64,000 nt of DNA from Panagrolaimus kolymaensis (taxonomy: Eukaryota; Nematoda; Chromadorea; Rhabditida; Panagrolaimidae): assembly GCA_028622995.1 (NCBI GenBank), contig JAJQJQ010000012.1, positions 2,046,001 through 2,110,000 of the forward strand, read 5' to 3'. How positions within the stretch are numbered: the first letter of the stretch is position 1; each line of letters begins with the position of its first letter. Made by a program: the position numbers and the translations under genes. A model generated the notes under the pieces. The model was not told the origin of the DNA. It made no database searches and saw nothing but the letters and a program-made list of their open reading frames with translations. Shown here one piece after another: positions 48,246 to 60,196 of this stretch.

Positions 48246-50304
48246 ATGTCTGATGAACCCATTAAAACTGAAGAGGTTTTAAATGTCCCGTGCGCAAAGG
48301 ATATTAATATCCTTCTTGTTGGCGAAACTGGAGTGGGGAAATCCACTTGGATCAACGCCATGGCAACTTATCTTCAACATGATTCCTTTGATAAAGCTTT
48401 GGATGCTCCTTTGATAAACCTTATATCCACTGATTTTATTTATAAATCAGAATCAAAAGAATCCGATGATGAAGATGATGCTGAAATTGTTTATGAAACA
48501 ATTAAAATTGGTACCGATGAAAATGAAACCACTAGTGCTGGACAATCTCGAACGATCAAACCCAAGGTTCATATTCTTAAATTCAATGGTGCAATTATTC
48601 GAATCATTGACACTCCCGGTGTTAATGATACCCATGGAATTATCAAGGATAAAGAAAATTTACAGCTAATTGTGGATTACATCAGTGATTTAGCTCATTT
48701 AAATTTAATTATTTTCCTGCTTGAACCGAACAAATCTCGTCTTACCGCCCACTTCGAATTCTGCTTTAATGAACTGGTCATGCAATTTCATAAAAGCGCT
48801 GCTCAAAATATAGTCTTTGCTTTTCCCAAATCTGGTGAATGTGGTTTTAAAGTAGGTTTAATTTAAATACATAAACAAATTAAAACTCTTAAAAATGGAA
48901 TTTTTTAGGTTGGTGAAACTTTTACTCAACTACAGATACTCTTGAAGAATATCAGGGATCAACAAGGAATTGATTTGCCCTTGAAGAATAAGAATGTATT
49001 TGCTTTCGATAATATGTCATATCGGTCACTTTGCATTAAAGAAGCTACGGTAAATTAATTTTGAAACTTATTTGAAATATCTAATAAGCATGTTTTTTAG
49101 GGCATTGTCGTCCTTGACCCCGATGAAAGAAACATCGCTGAAAAAAGTTACGAAATTTCCCGTAATAAATTTTTAAAGCTTCTTGAAATTGCTGGTCAAA
49201 TAACTCCACATCTTCCTCAAGCCACTGCAATACTTAACTACACTCGGACAATCATTCTCCGATTAGTAGGACCAATGACTATGATTAGCACGTCCGTTCA
49301 GCAAACCTTATCAAAGATTGAAGAACGACAAGCTCTTTTCAAAAAATTTCGTGGTCGAGAATCCGAACTTGAAAAGATCTTAATCAAACCCATTACCATC
49401 GTCCGTTATCGAATGGAAAAAACTGATAAAGTTTTTTGTCGAACTTGCTCAAAAGAACAATATTATTGGGACGATGATCGAATTCCTTATATTGAAGCTG
49501 ACCCCGATGTTGTTGATCAAAATCCTTTCATTATTTGGGAAGCATGCGATATGATTCAAAAAAATGGTGAATGGTGTTGTCTTCAATGTGGATCTGATTT
49601 TTTGAAAGGAAAGTGCTCAAAAATATATTTTAGTTTTCTTGAAATCGAACTCAAGAAAGATGTTACTATTGCAAGTGAAATTGAAAGCGTTAAAAGTAAG
49701 CTTTATAACATTTTCTTCATTTTCTATTTTTTCGTAATAAGTTTTTCTTTTTCAGAAAGTCAAAAAAGCGTTAACGAACAGATAACCGAAGAACTTAAAC
49801 TTCGTGATGAAATTATCCAAGAAAAGGATGAAATTATCAAAGCTTGTGCCAAATTTGCGGCTTATTTAAAAGCATCTTCCATTCTTCCCTATAATGATGT
49901 CACTTCGCGTTATTTAGATGTCCTTATTGAAGTTGAAGAAAATAAGGTCTGTATATATTCTTGTTTCCATCATTTGATTAATAAAATTTTTACTTTAGAA
50001 AATTGATTTCGACTTTGATCGCTGCAAAAGTCTTCATGATATGAAGAAAGAATATCTTGAAGAAAAAGCCATCCTCACTGCCCGGCTTAATAGCACTGAA
50101 ACCCATGGCGAAGTTACTCAAGAAGATTTGCGTAATCTCATTCGGAAACTTATTGGCCTCAAACATTATGGAAAAGATATTCGTGAAGCTTTAGATTTTG
50201 TCAAACAGAATGAAGTGGGAAGCAATGCTCATAATCCACAACCTCAAACTAAAATGTGGGGTCGTAAACTCTTTGAAAATGTTGGAGATTTTTTTAGTTT
50301 TTAA
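48246..50304 (+). CDS. P-loop GTPase with Cys clusters and a coiled coil (orphan)
   Basis: Five exons (48246-48851, 48909-49049, 49101-49695, 49756-49946, 49999-50304) give 612 residues. The G domain has a P-loop GETGVGKST (26-34) and a G3 motif DTPGVND (from Asp122), with ILKFNGAIIRII before it and LNLIIFLLEPNKSRLT after; this arrangement is like AIG1/septin-type GTPases. No clear G4 (N/TKxD) is seen. An alpha-helical middle region precedes a cysteine-rich block, CRTC (362-365) and CCLQC...C, that could bind zinc. The C-terminal third is Lys/Glu-rich and predicted coiled coil (ELKLRDEIIQEKDEIIKACA). No membrane segment or signal peptide is seen. The fourth intron donor is GTCTGT, unusual but phase-consistent. 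GTP binding and self-assembly are inferred from family; function is unknown. Confidence 0.8.
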
Positions 50305-51016
50305 ATTTTTGAAAATGTTTTTTTGTTGTTATTTGTTTTATTGATTTTTTTAAAGCTTTACATTTATTCATGTAATTCATAATTTTGCATTTACTCCCTA
50401 TTTTCGTAAATCATTACTATTTAAAAATTGTGCCATCATTGCAACTTTTCAAATTGTGGAACAAATTTAATTAATTAGGTATATAAAATTTTGCATAAAT
50501 AAAGTTTCATAGTAGCTTTGTGATTTTGTACCTTTAAATTCTTCCAGTTATAATACATACATTCACGTGTTCAACTTAAAAATAATCATATGTGATTGTT
50601 CTTTGCCATTTTTTGAAACATCACTTCAAAGTGATCATTGATTTTGCAAGTGCATTTCCTTGTATGATTTTTTCTCAACTTTATCGCTTTCTGCAGCTGA
50701 TCTTTTTGTACTCTCTTCCTTTTTGTGCCAAAAAAGTTCATCAAATCAAAGAAGCATCAACCAAAAAAGGAAAGATAAAATGCACAAAATTTTGTTTTAT
50801 GCTTTTCTGTTTTTAAAATTCAAAACTCAAGTATTTTATTGTTTGAGCTTTTAATCATCTTTGACCACGCCTCAAAAAAAAAGAGTATTATGCTTTAAAC
50901 AAGTGTTATCTCTTTTTACCTACCTTTCTTTTCCAAAAGCTTATATAAAAGACGGAGCTATTAAAAAAGTTATTTTCATTATTCGTGTTTTGCTTTTGCA
51001 CGAAAATAATAAAATT
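50305..51016. other. Intergenic / promoter of the class-2 lipase
   Basis: 712 bp with poly-A-like AATAAA near 50496 for the GTPase gene. Open frames here do not connect to either gene. The lipase ATG at 51017 is preceded by AAATAATAAAATT. Confidence 0.45.
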
Positions 51017-52176
51017 ATGTTGAAATTTGTCACATTTTTGTTTCTTTTTCTTACCTACTGTTCAGCTCAAGATGGACCTATAACGGCTGATTTTCAATCA
51101 TGGCTTCAAAGGTAAATCAGTCCATAACAAAAAAATTTACGTAAGAGTCATCTTTCAGCAATGGTTATGGAGAACAAGATTTTGTAAGATCTGATTTGGG
51201 AACAGCTGGAAGTTATGGTGGTAAAGCTTCTTCAACCGATACAGTTAATCAACAACCTGTTGTTTTTATTCACGGCAATTCTGATACTGCTCTTCATTAT
51301 TCTTTTGAATCCACGGGTTGGTCCAATTCAGTTAAATATTTTTTGCAAAAGGGTCATAAAACTTCTGAACTTTATGCAACAACATGGGGTGATGCAAATG
51401 CATTTAATGCTGCCACAAGGTAAACTCGAAAGCCATATTCCTGAAGCATAGTTATTTTTTCTCTTCCAGAACTCACGATTGTACAACTTTGGGTCGAATG
51501 AGAAAATTCCTTGAAGCTGTTATCGCTTACACAAATGCAACCAAAATTGATATAATTTCTCATTCAATGGGAGTAACAATTGGAAGAAAAATTATTAAAG
51601 GTGGCAAACTTGTTACCTCTCAAGGCTCATGTGAATTGGGTCCATCTTTAACTAACAAAGTTGATACCTTTGTTGGACTTGCAGGTGGCAATTATGGGTT
51701 ATGCGATTGTGAAGGAGGAGATGCTTTGATTAGTGCCACATGCAACAAAAAAGTTAGTTTTTAAAATCGAATGTAAGCTCAAAATTTAATTTTCTAGGAT
51801 GGTTTTTGGCCCGGAGACTCTTGTGGCTTCAACACTTTAGATTGTGGAGCTCCCATTTTGCCTTTCCCTTGTTCAGGAGTTGTTTATTCTTCATTCCTTA
51901 CTGATCTCAACAATGATCAAACCAAAGAAGGAAGTTTCATTTATTCAGTTTGGTCTATAAGTAAGTTATTCCAAATATAAATTAGTTCGATTCATAGAAA
52001 CCAATCTTTTAGTGGATGATATAATTTTATATGAAGATCAAGTATGGGGGAAACCAACCAGTCTTATTCCTAATTCTACTGCTAAAAAAGTTTACAGTAC
52101 TTATGGTCATATGGCAACTAAAGAAGACACCGCAGATGATCAATATGATATGGTTGTGCATCATATTGTATCATAA
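51017..52176 (+). CDS. Secreted class-2 lipase (Lipase_2 family)
   Basis: Five exons (51017-51111, 51159-51419, 51470-51752, 51798-51960, 52013-52176) give 321 residues. It starts with a signal peptide (MLKFVTFLFLFLTYCSAQ). Recognisable features are the oxyanion strand PVVFIHGNSD, YATTWGD, RTHDCTTLGRMRKFLEAV and the nucleophile elbow IISHSMGV with Ser151, followed by a Cys-rich lid-like region (GNYGLCDCEGGD, SCGFNTLDCGAP). Likely acid and base are within MDDIILYEDQVWG and the C-terminal GHMATKED. It probably hydrolyses acylglycerols extracellularly or in the gut. The start ATG was chosen because it directly begins the signal peptide. Confidence 0.93.
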
Positions 52177-52915
52177 ATAAATTGTTTTTTCATTTTTTTC
52201 TTATTGAATCATGTACATTTTTTAGAATAAAATACTTTTATAATTAAAAAACCATTTTTAAAGCCAAGAACTTGATTCTTCAGTGCATTCGTTGCTGTCG
52301 AATCGTTGTACTACTATGTATGTTGTTAAATAAATTGCTTTTTGATTTGCTTCAAAATTCGATTAAAATAAATGAACAAATTACACTTTTTTTTATGTTT
52401 GTAAAATAATAGCGATTTGCAGAATGCTCTCCACAAAAATTGCAAAAAAAGGAGCTTATCGAGCTCAAAAAAAACACTCAATTTTAATATTGTCTTCAAT
52501 GTGCTTCCAAATTTAGCAAAAATATTCTTCTTCTTTTTTTTGTCACGGCGCCAACTTTGATGTCGGGACATTATTTTCATTCTTTATCATAGTTTATCCT
52601 TTGTCCAAATTCAAAGCACATTAGCCTAACATCACTCAGATTATTTTCATATTCTGTTCTTGATCAATGATATTATTACCTAAAATGTCGAGCAGAAAAG
52701 TTAAAGCATCCGTGTGATTGATAAAGGTATCACAAATAATCGAGCAATTGACCCTTTCCTTAAAGATGCTTATTAGCGTTTTTTCTGTTTTGACTTTTAA
52801 AGAAAGTATTTTTTGATAAGCCGTCGCTTCTTTTTTTAATGCTTGTTGGAAAATAGGGAAAAGCTTTTGTCAAGGAAAAATAGCTTTATTTACAACAACA
52901 AAAAATTTAAATTAA
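52177..52915. other. Convergent intergenic region
   Basis: 3' flanks of the two convergently transcribed lipase genes. Poly-A-like AATAAA signals occur near 52180 and 52226. No other feature is seen. Confidence 0.5.
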
Positions 52916-54279
52916 TTAAATACCAGCATCTTGTTTACAAATATCAATAATGGGTTGATAAATCATTTTAGCTGCATTTAAACCCCAAATAAAATCTAAA
53001 TGATTAAAATCAGCGAGATGATTACTTTGTACGAGATATTGTGGATTTAAACTGGGTAATAAAAATTCTTTAATATCTTTTGCATCTCCAAGCCAATCAG
53101 CATCAGACCAATAAAGATAAACTGGAGCATTGACGAGAGTGAAATCATACTCTGGTGGTTTGGATGAACCATAATGCTCTTGATTTTTCTTTGCACTTCG
53201 ATAATCATACTTTTCAACTTTTCCGGTTAACACCATTTGGGCCCAATGAAGAATCTAAAACATCTTATTATATTTTGAAGGAAATAAAAAGGCTAATAAA
53301 TACATTTTGAGTGCTGGTTCCAGCTGGAGTATGTGCAGTATAAACGGGAGTTCGAGTGCGATTAAGTTGATTAGATTCTGGTCCACCGATGAGGAACATA
53401 ATATCATCGCAAAGATCATTACCAACAAACCCACTGCAAACAAAATCAGAGATGAGTTTAGTGACCCATGAAGCTGGAAGAAATTCTCCTGAACCAAGTA
53501 TGTCATCAATAATTTCAACTTCGGGATACAAAAATTTAGCAACATATTCGAGTAAGCCTTTAATGTATTTAACTGTGCCAACTGGAGCTAAAGCAAAGAA
53601 CTTCTTGATCTAAAATTATTTGACTTTTAAAATATGCAACTTCAAAGACGAAACAAACCTTTTTAGCAAAATCTTGTTCGCTACTCAATTTACTAAACAT
53701 CGTTAATGTGCCTTGACTATGTCCAACATAATAAAGTGATTCTTGACCTGTGGCATTTAATACATGGTTAATATTTGCATCTAAATCATATTGAACCATT
53801 TCATCCCAACTAAATTCCCAAAACTTCTCTTTCTTGGGATCAAGAGAAACATGGGCTTTGCCATAAGTGTTTCCACGCATATTTCCAAGCCAAACATCAA
53901 ACCCAGCATCAGCAAACATAAATCCAGCGGATTGTTCGGGTTTGTTTTCAACCCAATTATCTGAAGCACATTCAAGGCCATGTTGAAGAAAAACAACTGG
54001 CTTCTTGCCGGGTTGTTGAGAAGCCGGTGTTTTACCCCATGGAATTCGATGAAGTTCAAGAATATAACCATCAGCTGTGGTAACAGAGACTACTTCAGCT
54101 GGATATCCCCAAAATCGAATCATTTCAGGCGTAGTCATTACTTCTTCTGGATCAGCAGCCCTTACTTCTTTTGGATCAGCAGCCCTTACTCCTTCTGGAT
54201 TAACAGCCCTTTCTTCTTCTGGATTAGCTGACGATGCCCCTAATGCAAGAAATGCAACAAAAAGGACTAAGCTTTTCAT
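52916..54279 (-). CDS. Lysosomal acid lipase-like hydrolase
   Basis: Three exons (54279-53659, 53609-53304, 53254-52916) give 421 residues. Family enzymes hydrolyse triglycerides and cholesteryl esters in lysosomes or the gut. It has a signal peptide ([18 protein letters not shown]), then an unusual acidic repeat, then the ab-lipase start ([30 protein letters not shown]), the oxyanion motif [13 protein letters not shown], the block [17 protein letters not shown] and the nucleophile GHSQGT with Ser188. The Asp is in [10 protein letters not shown] and the His in [15 protein letters not shown]. The triad is complete. The inserted repeat between the signal peptide and catalytic domain is about 30 residues of AADPEEVR-like units and may be a propeptide. 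Confidence 0.95.
54139..54228 (-). repeat. 30-bp minisatellite within the acid-lipase CDS
   Basis: Three to four imperfect 30-bp units encode (A/V)NPEE(E/V)RA-like decapeptides ([20 protein letters not shown], then VRAADPEEV). The unit length is a multiple of three, so copy-number change keeps frame. It sits between signal peptide and lipase domain. Confidence 0.85.
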
Positions 54280-55593
54280 TGTCAACTTTTTTATTTCGAC
54301 CAGAAGCTATTGCCGATTTTAAAGTATAATGATTTTAACACGCTTTTTCAATGTGCTTTTAACGTTTTTCAAGCATGGAATTTTTCTTTCTTCGAGGTTA
54401 ACATAGGCTAGCATTGCTTCGTCCTTTTTTCTCTCTTTGTTCTTATCAAATTGATGATACCCGAGTCAAACAAGGATACAAGGATGTCCTTTGTTTGTAT
54501 TATAGTTTTGTTTTAAGTGTTTAAGGAAGCAAGGGAAATGACAAGGATAGGTAGCAAAAAAGCGTGATAACAACATACTGTTTTAGATGTTTCGAGAATT
54601 AAAAAAACGGAAGCATGTCAAACAAATGCCAATGAAGGTCACAATTCATGAGCAAAGAGTGCATGGACTTTCAGTGATTTCTAGGGATTTTACCATCTAG
54701 CTTTTAAAGATTTACAGCTTTTAAGTGTTTGCAATTTTATTGATTTATACTTAAATTTTAACTGATGGATTCTAATCAAATAAGTTATGATAATAAACTT
54801 TTATCATTTTAATGAAATTATTTCTGTTTGCAATTAAAAATTAGAAATAAGTAAATTAAAATTATCTTTAATTAATAGTGTGCATTTGCTTGATTACTAA
54901 ATTTGCTACCTACTATCACGCGTTAATGCAGTTCTTATACAATAATAATAAATATATTTATTTCTTATCCAAAAAACCTATTTATAACTTTTAAATAAAC
55001 TTAATAATAAATATTCTTCCAAGCACAATTTCAAATTTGTATTTTTTATTATTATTTACCTCCAACGTTTTTGAGTTTTGGCTACAAAATTATGCCATTC
55101 TTTATTTTCTATAGAAAAAAAAACATAAAACTTTTGAAATTTTTTAATGTGTTGATGGAAGAGTTATTTGACTTTTTCTTCTCCGATGCTCAAAGTCAAT
55201 AACAGTTTTCGTAATTGGACTGATTGTCGTGTGTGGGCGACGGTGGATGGGGAAGAGGAAGCAATAGCTTTATTTGAGGAACACATAAGTTTTCTTATAT
55301 GGGTTCAACAATCAACAATAACACAAGTTTACAAATACAAAGATCAATTGAACTTACAGATAATCAGAATTCCAAAGATCAGCAAATCGACACACCAGGA
55401 AGTTTATTTAATAGTTTATTATTACTATACAAACAATAGCAACAACAATAATCTAATAATCAAATTAGATTCCAAAAGCTTTGAGTTGAGAGGAAACAGG
55501 AGACTTTGATTTGATTTCTTATTGAATTCTATTTGAAGTTGATTGATTACCAAAAGTGTAAAAAAAAGGAGCAGCGTAAAAACAAGAGTGAAG
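54280..55593. other. Intergenic with coding-like fragments
   Basis: The left part is the presumed lipase promoter. From about 55150 base composition shifts (more GC and purine on the plus strand) and fragments look coding-like on the plus strand: NWTDCRVWATVDGEEEAIAL near 55211 and, in another frame from ATG 55299, SIELTDNQNSKDQQIDTPGS. They do not join with clear splice sites. They may be relics of an inserted gene or element that runs on into the receptor's 3' end. Confidence 0.35.
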
Positions 55594-57033
55594 TTAGTAA
55601 TTGAGGAAATTGAAAGAGCAAGAAAAGAGTTTGTCATTGAGCATATAAGACCAGAAGTTGAGGGGAAGATTGAGATGATGGAGTTTGATGAATTGAAGAG
55701 CTTGTGGAGAGTCTCCATATGACATGATTAATATCGTTCTTTTCTTTCGATTAAAGCAAGGTAAACCTTCTCGAACTTTGGCATTTGCAGAAAACATTAC
55801 TATTGCATTCACGGATGGATTTAACATTCCAGCTAAATTTGTTACCAAAACCCCTGTGAGTGATGTACCAATAACAAAAGGAACCATAAAAAAGAAAAAT
55901 GCGGATAACCATTGAAATGTGCAAATTATTATAAATTGAAGCGCCTAAAAAATTATACAAAGTTAAAAAATTGAAAAGCAGAGTGAAAAAATTACCAAGC
56001 TTAAATTCTTTAAAACCACTCGATTAACATTTTTGTTATTTTTTCGAAGCATAACAACTTTTGCTATTATCGCAAAATATAAAATAAACATGATTCCCGG
56101 TGCTGCTTGACCAAGGATAAATAGGACTTGAGCTATAGCAGCTTTTTTAGTGTTGGAATTATCCTCGCAAACGGTGATGTATTGAAAGATTGGAGCATTG
56201 AATCTAAAATGCAAGGTTGGTAATTTGGGACATCGAAACTCGAAAAATACGGTAGCTTCAAATTGTAAAAACTATTTTTAGCAGACATTTAAAAAATTTG
56301 TTTTCTTTCATTTTTTTATTACGTTTTGCACGTTGCTTTTTTCTTATTCCCCAAAGAATGCAGATTACACTTTTGTTTATTATTATTTTTAAATATCCTT
56401 CTCTTCCTCATTTTTTTAAATAATAAATACTCACTTTTTGTAACATCCCAATGATGAAATAACAATCAAAATGAGGAAAGATAAAATCCATGGAAGTAAA
56501 AGTACAATAAAAGGATGACGTAAAAGAATTTGATGAAAATCAGGTTTAAAAAATATAACAAATCTTTCGATGGTCATTAAACAAACAAAAAATAAAGTAG
56601 CATAATATCCAATTGTATTTAAGGATGTAAGACACTTTAAAATTATTGAAGGATACCATTCACATCCAAATGACATGCATGGAAGCATTACAAAGATATT
56701 ACATGATAAATAAACGATAGCGGAACTTGAATGAGAAATCTGAAAGAAAGAAAAAAATAAACGCTTTGAAACTTTTTTATTTGTAGGCCTAACTCCAAGT
56801 AAATTTTTACCCAAGATTGCTGCTTATTTTTTTTCTTCTGAAGGACTTACCACAAAAATATAAACAGCTGAATCATTTGAAACATATTTATTTTTAATTA
56901 TTCTAACTACCGTATAAATTAATAATGAATTAATCGCCAATCCAAAAGTTGTTAAAGTTAAATAAATTCCAAAATGCAACCACTTTTCAGACATTGAAAT
57001 CTGAATAATAATACTCGAATTTCCAGAGCTCAT
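55594..57033 (-). CDS. Seven-transmembrane G-protein-coupled receptor
   Basis: Four exons (57033-56851, 56739-56435, 56203-55996, 55944-55594) give 348 residues. The N-terminus carries NSS and several hydrophobic helices follow: LHFGIYLTLTTFGLAINSLL (TM1), IVYLSCNIFVMLPCMSF, IGYYATLFFVCLMTIERFVI (TM3 with ERF in place of DRY), FIVLLLPWILSFLILIVISS, a TM5 block (QVLFILGQAAPGIMFILYFA), a TM6 block (CTFQWLSAFFFFMVPFVIGT) and TM7 with NPSVNAIVMF. CEWYPS may hold the conserved extracellular-loop cysteine. This fits nematode chemoreceptor-type receptors (Srx/Srsx-like); the subfamily is uncertain. The last ~45 residues after RKKRTILI do not look receptor-like and are antisense to coding-like plus-strand sequence, so the true 3' end may be altered. 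Confidence 0.85.
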
Positions 57034-58499
57034 GGAGAAAAAAAATTTCCTCTTTTTTCTTTCAAAATTTAAAAATCCTTAATCATTCCTTTGATTCATA
57101 AAAAAATATAAGTAAACGGAAGGTTATAGGCTAATAATTTTATATTGAGTGCCAAATTTCGAGGCTAAAAGTCATAATAAATTATTATTTTGTGCTTTGA
57201 AGTTGACGCAAAAACATTCTTAAAATGCAACATTCAAAGAAGTCAAAAAAGGATCTTCCGCTTTGGTTGTCAAAAGGGCAATAATTAAACGAACAAAAAG
57301 AGTGAAGGAAAAAATACTCTATTTTAGGTAAGCTGAATTTATTATAAATTAACCTCAAAAGGAAAAGAAAAGTGCACTCATGAAAATGGAAGGATGAACT
57401 TATTTTTTTACTTCCAAGCTCAAAAATAAGCTTTATGGAGCTTTGCCAAAAAAAACTTACTGTAGTCTTTGGTCAGTTCCAGAAGAAAAGAAAAAACAAG
57501 TCCACAAGGAAATGAGAAAAGAAAAAACAGTATAGTAAAGAAGCTAAATCGTAGTGTTTTTATAAATAAATAAATACGAAATTATTCTCGAAGTATGTAC
57601 AATTCCCAAAAGGAAGGCGTTGACCAAATAAAAATAAGCAAGAACTACAACAATGAAAGAAAGGAAAGTAAAAAAGTAGAATAAAAATTAAAACAACAAT
57701 CATAAGGTTAATTTTAGCCTTTTTTAGCACTAGTGTACAACTTTACAAATAATTAATTTAAAATATATTATCAAAATATTTAATTGAAAATCATTTCTTG
57801 CGTATAAACTTTAAACTTATTTTAGTAGCCATTATATTATTTCTTTTACATACAAAAAAAGATATAACAATGCTTTGTCTGCGGAAAGAGTTTTAAAATA
57901 TTCAGTTTAAATAAATCTCATAAAAAAGTTTTAATAAAATATAAAAAGATTATTGAAAACAATGAAGTTCAAAAACTCTAAACGAGAAACACGTAATAAA
58001 CCCCATTGAAATTTTATGTGAGAAAATTGCGTAAAAGCAAATTTGCAAAAATTCAATTCAAAAAGAAATAGAAAAACTCGGAAGTGAAAAAAAAGTTTTA
58101 GTTATGGTAAATCTAAAGATCCATGCGTCTAAATGTTTACTTTTTTTCTTTCATGGTGGCGACTTTACTAAAAGGAACACTTTTAGACGGCTTTTTGAAG
58201 TATTCAAAAATAAGGAAGTATACTTTATTAACTTATATGTTAATATGGGTAATTAGAATAGTAAATTATTATTACACCAAACCAATGGTGAAAGTAACAA
58301 TAAATCACTGACGTTTAGAAAAAAGTAAATAGTGTGCATTGAATTTAAATAACTTCATTAATTCGTAAACACTTTACGCTTAATTAAATTTTGAAAAAAT
58401 GTTTTTTAAAACATGTGGAAATTAATATTCTAAAATTCTTTACCTTTTTGAAAAAAATTTAAGAAATGAAGGAAAAAAAGTAAAAAATATTTTTTATAT
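57034..58499. other. Intergenic, no gene seen
   Basis: AT-rich upstream flank of the receptor. A 62-codon plus frame at 58123 has no support. Confidence 0.5.
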
Positions 58500-58581
58500 C
58501 GTTGACGATGAGATTCGAACTCACGCGGGAAAATCCCAATGGATTAGCAGTCCATCGCCTTAACCACTCGGCCACGTCAAC
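58500..58581 (-). tRNA. tRNA-Ser (anticodon GCT)
   Basis: The reverse strand gives an 82-nt class II tRNA. Acceptor GTTGACG pairs perfectly with CGTCAAC, with discriminator G. The D-arm is GGCCGAGTGGTTAAGGC, the anticodon stem ATGGA/TCCAT holds CTGCTAA (GCT), a long variable arm (GGGATTTTCCC) is present and the T-arm is TGAG-TTCGAAT-CTCA. It decodes AGC/AGU. Confidence 0.96.
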
Positions 58582-59286
58582 TGAATTCCAAACAGAAATC
58601 AAAAAAATAAATACTTTTCAAGCAAATGTAAACATTATGTGATGGTCTTTTTTTGTTTTCCTCGAAATGAACAATGCGTATTGACAAATTTATTTGTTCT
58701 TTTGATTATTTACAATTTTTTCCTGACAGTTCGTTGTTCAAAAAATTTATTTAAATAAATAATTTTTATTTAATTTTATGCTTCACTTTATTTTTATTTC
58801 TTTGAAATATTTTTCTACAGTAATTTTGCTTTTGGTTTTTTACCATTCCATGAGACTTCTAAAGTATAATCATTGTGTTTTCAACCCTGACTTTAATCCT
58901 CGTTCCTGAGGGAGAGAGCTCACAAGATGTGTTTATTTTTATTTATTTTTCTGTAACTATTTTGGGCGATAATCTATTTTTAAAAATATTATAACTTCCG
59001 CATTTCTAATTTTCGTTGATCTTTTTTTAAAGATTTATTTTATCCATATCTGATTAAGTTTAAACCTTTAAACCTTCTTCATCCATTTTTGCAATCTTTA
59101 AGAATCACAATGAATTTATTTCACTTTTTTCAAGTGAAACTGGAAAGCGATGCTGCTGTTGCAGAATCTGGTTTAAAAAATGAAAAGGAAGCAATCATAT
59201 TCAAGTGTTGGCCAAAATACGCATCTATGAAATTGATATTTAAGGAAATAGAAAAACCAAAGCTGCGTAACATTTTTTGAAGAAAA
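58582..59286. other. Intergenic / promoter of the Cys-Pro gene
   Basis: AT-rich spacer between tRNA-Ser and the Cys/Pro-rich gene. A 63-codon frame at 59089 lies just upstream but does not join it and is not supported. Confidence 0.4.
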
Positions 59287-59860
59287 ATGAAACTCCAAAT
59301 TTTATTTTTTATTTGTTTGATTCATCAGAGCTTTGGGTTTTTGTTTGGTGGTTTGTTTGGTAGTGGAGGAGGGTGAGTTTAGTTTGAAGTATGTGATACC
59401 GTCAAAAAATTTTTTAGGGGTTGTTGTGGAGCGCCACCACCAAGACCTTGTTGTGCACCACCGCCGCCACCGCCAGTATGTTGTCCACCACCTAGACCAT
59501 GTTGTCCTCCTCCAAGACCTTGTTGTCCGCCGCCGAGGCCATGTTGTCCACCGCCACCACCTCCTCCACCGCCGCCATGTGGCTGTCGACCTCCTTCGTG
59601 TGGTTGTGGAGGTCCTCCACCATTACCGCCACCACCACCGCCGCCTATGCCATGTGGAGGTGGATGTGGTGGAGGTTTTGGAGGTCCGCCGCCTTTTATG
59701 GGACCACCATATCCTGGACCTTCTTATGGTAAGCATTAACATCTTTAAAATTGTTGAATTTTTAAAAATTATTATTTAAGGTCCTCAATCAGGTGGTTAT
59801 GCAGTTGCTCCTTATTACAGGCGATTCAGAATATTTCATAGATCTTTTAATGTAGCATAA
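59287..59860 (+). CDS. Cysteine/proline/glycine-rich secreted structural protein
   Basis: Three exons (59287-59372, 59418-59728, 59781-59860) give 158 residues. A signal peptide (MKLQILFFICLIHQSFG) precedes GFLFGGLFGSGGG. The central exon is a run of CC pairs separated by polyproline: three consecutive PPPRPCC units, flanked by CCAPPPPPPVCC and CCPPPPPPPPPPCGC. A PPLPPPPPPPMPC block, a GGGCGGGFGG segment and PPYPGPSY follow. The C-terminus is basic (YYRRFRIFHRSFNVA). About 16 cysteines in a flexible Pro scaffold suggest a disulfide-cross-linked extracellular material such as cuticle, pharyngeal lining or eggshell. No enzyme motif is present. The exon's high GC content reflects CCN/GGN codons and matches no mobile element. 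Confidence 0.85.
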
Positions 59861-60196
59861 TAGCGTCAATAATCTTCCGATTGAAGAATTCAAAAATATT
59901 CCAATTGTATGTACATGTTTGTTTGTTAAAAGCCAAATTTTTATTAATAAAACTTTATTAACCCTCTATCAAACTAAACAAAACAATTATTGAAGTTGGA
60001 TTAAAAATTAAACATTTTCTTGGAAGTAAAAACTATTCTGAACCAAGAAATATCCTCAATTTTTAGACCAATGTTATTATTTCAGGCACCAGTGAAAAAT
60101 AAAAAATAAAATAAAACAATTTTCTTCGTCAAAATCAAAATAAAAAAATAATTATAATAAAAATCACCAATTTGTAATAAATCATCTTCTTTCTTT
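59861..60196. other. Convergent intergenic region
   Basis: 3' flanks of the Cys/Pro-rich gene (AATAAA-like at 59947) and of the bestrophin gene. No further feature is seen. Confidence 0.5.

Noticed and set aside
48246..52176. Operon of the GTPase and class-2 lipase genes
   Set aside because: The 712-bp gap is larger than usual nematode operon spacing and no downstream trans-splice signal is evident.
59333..59779. His/Val/Arg-rich plus-strand frame
   Set aside because: Wrong frame of the Cys/Pro-rich exon; the in-frame splice gives a signal peptide and regular Cys pairs.
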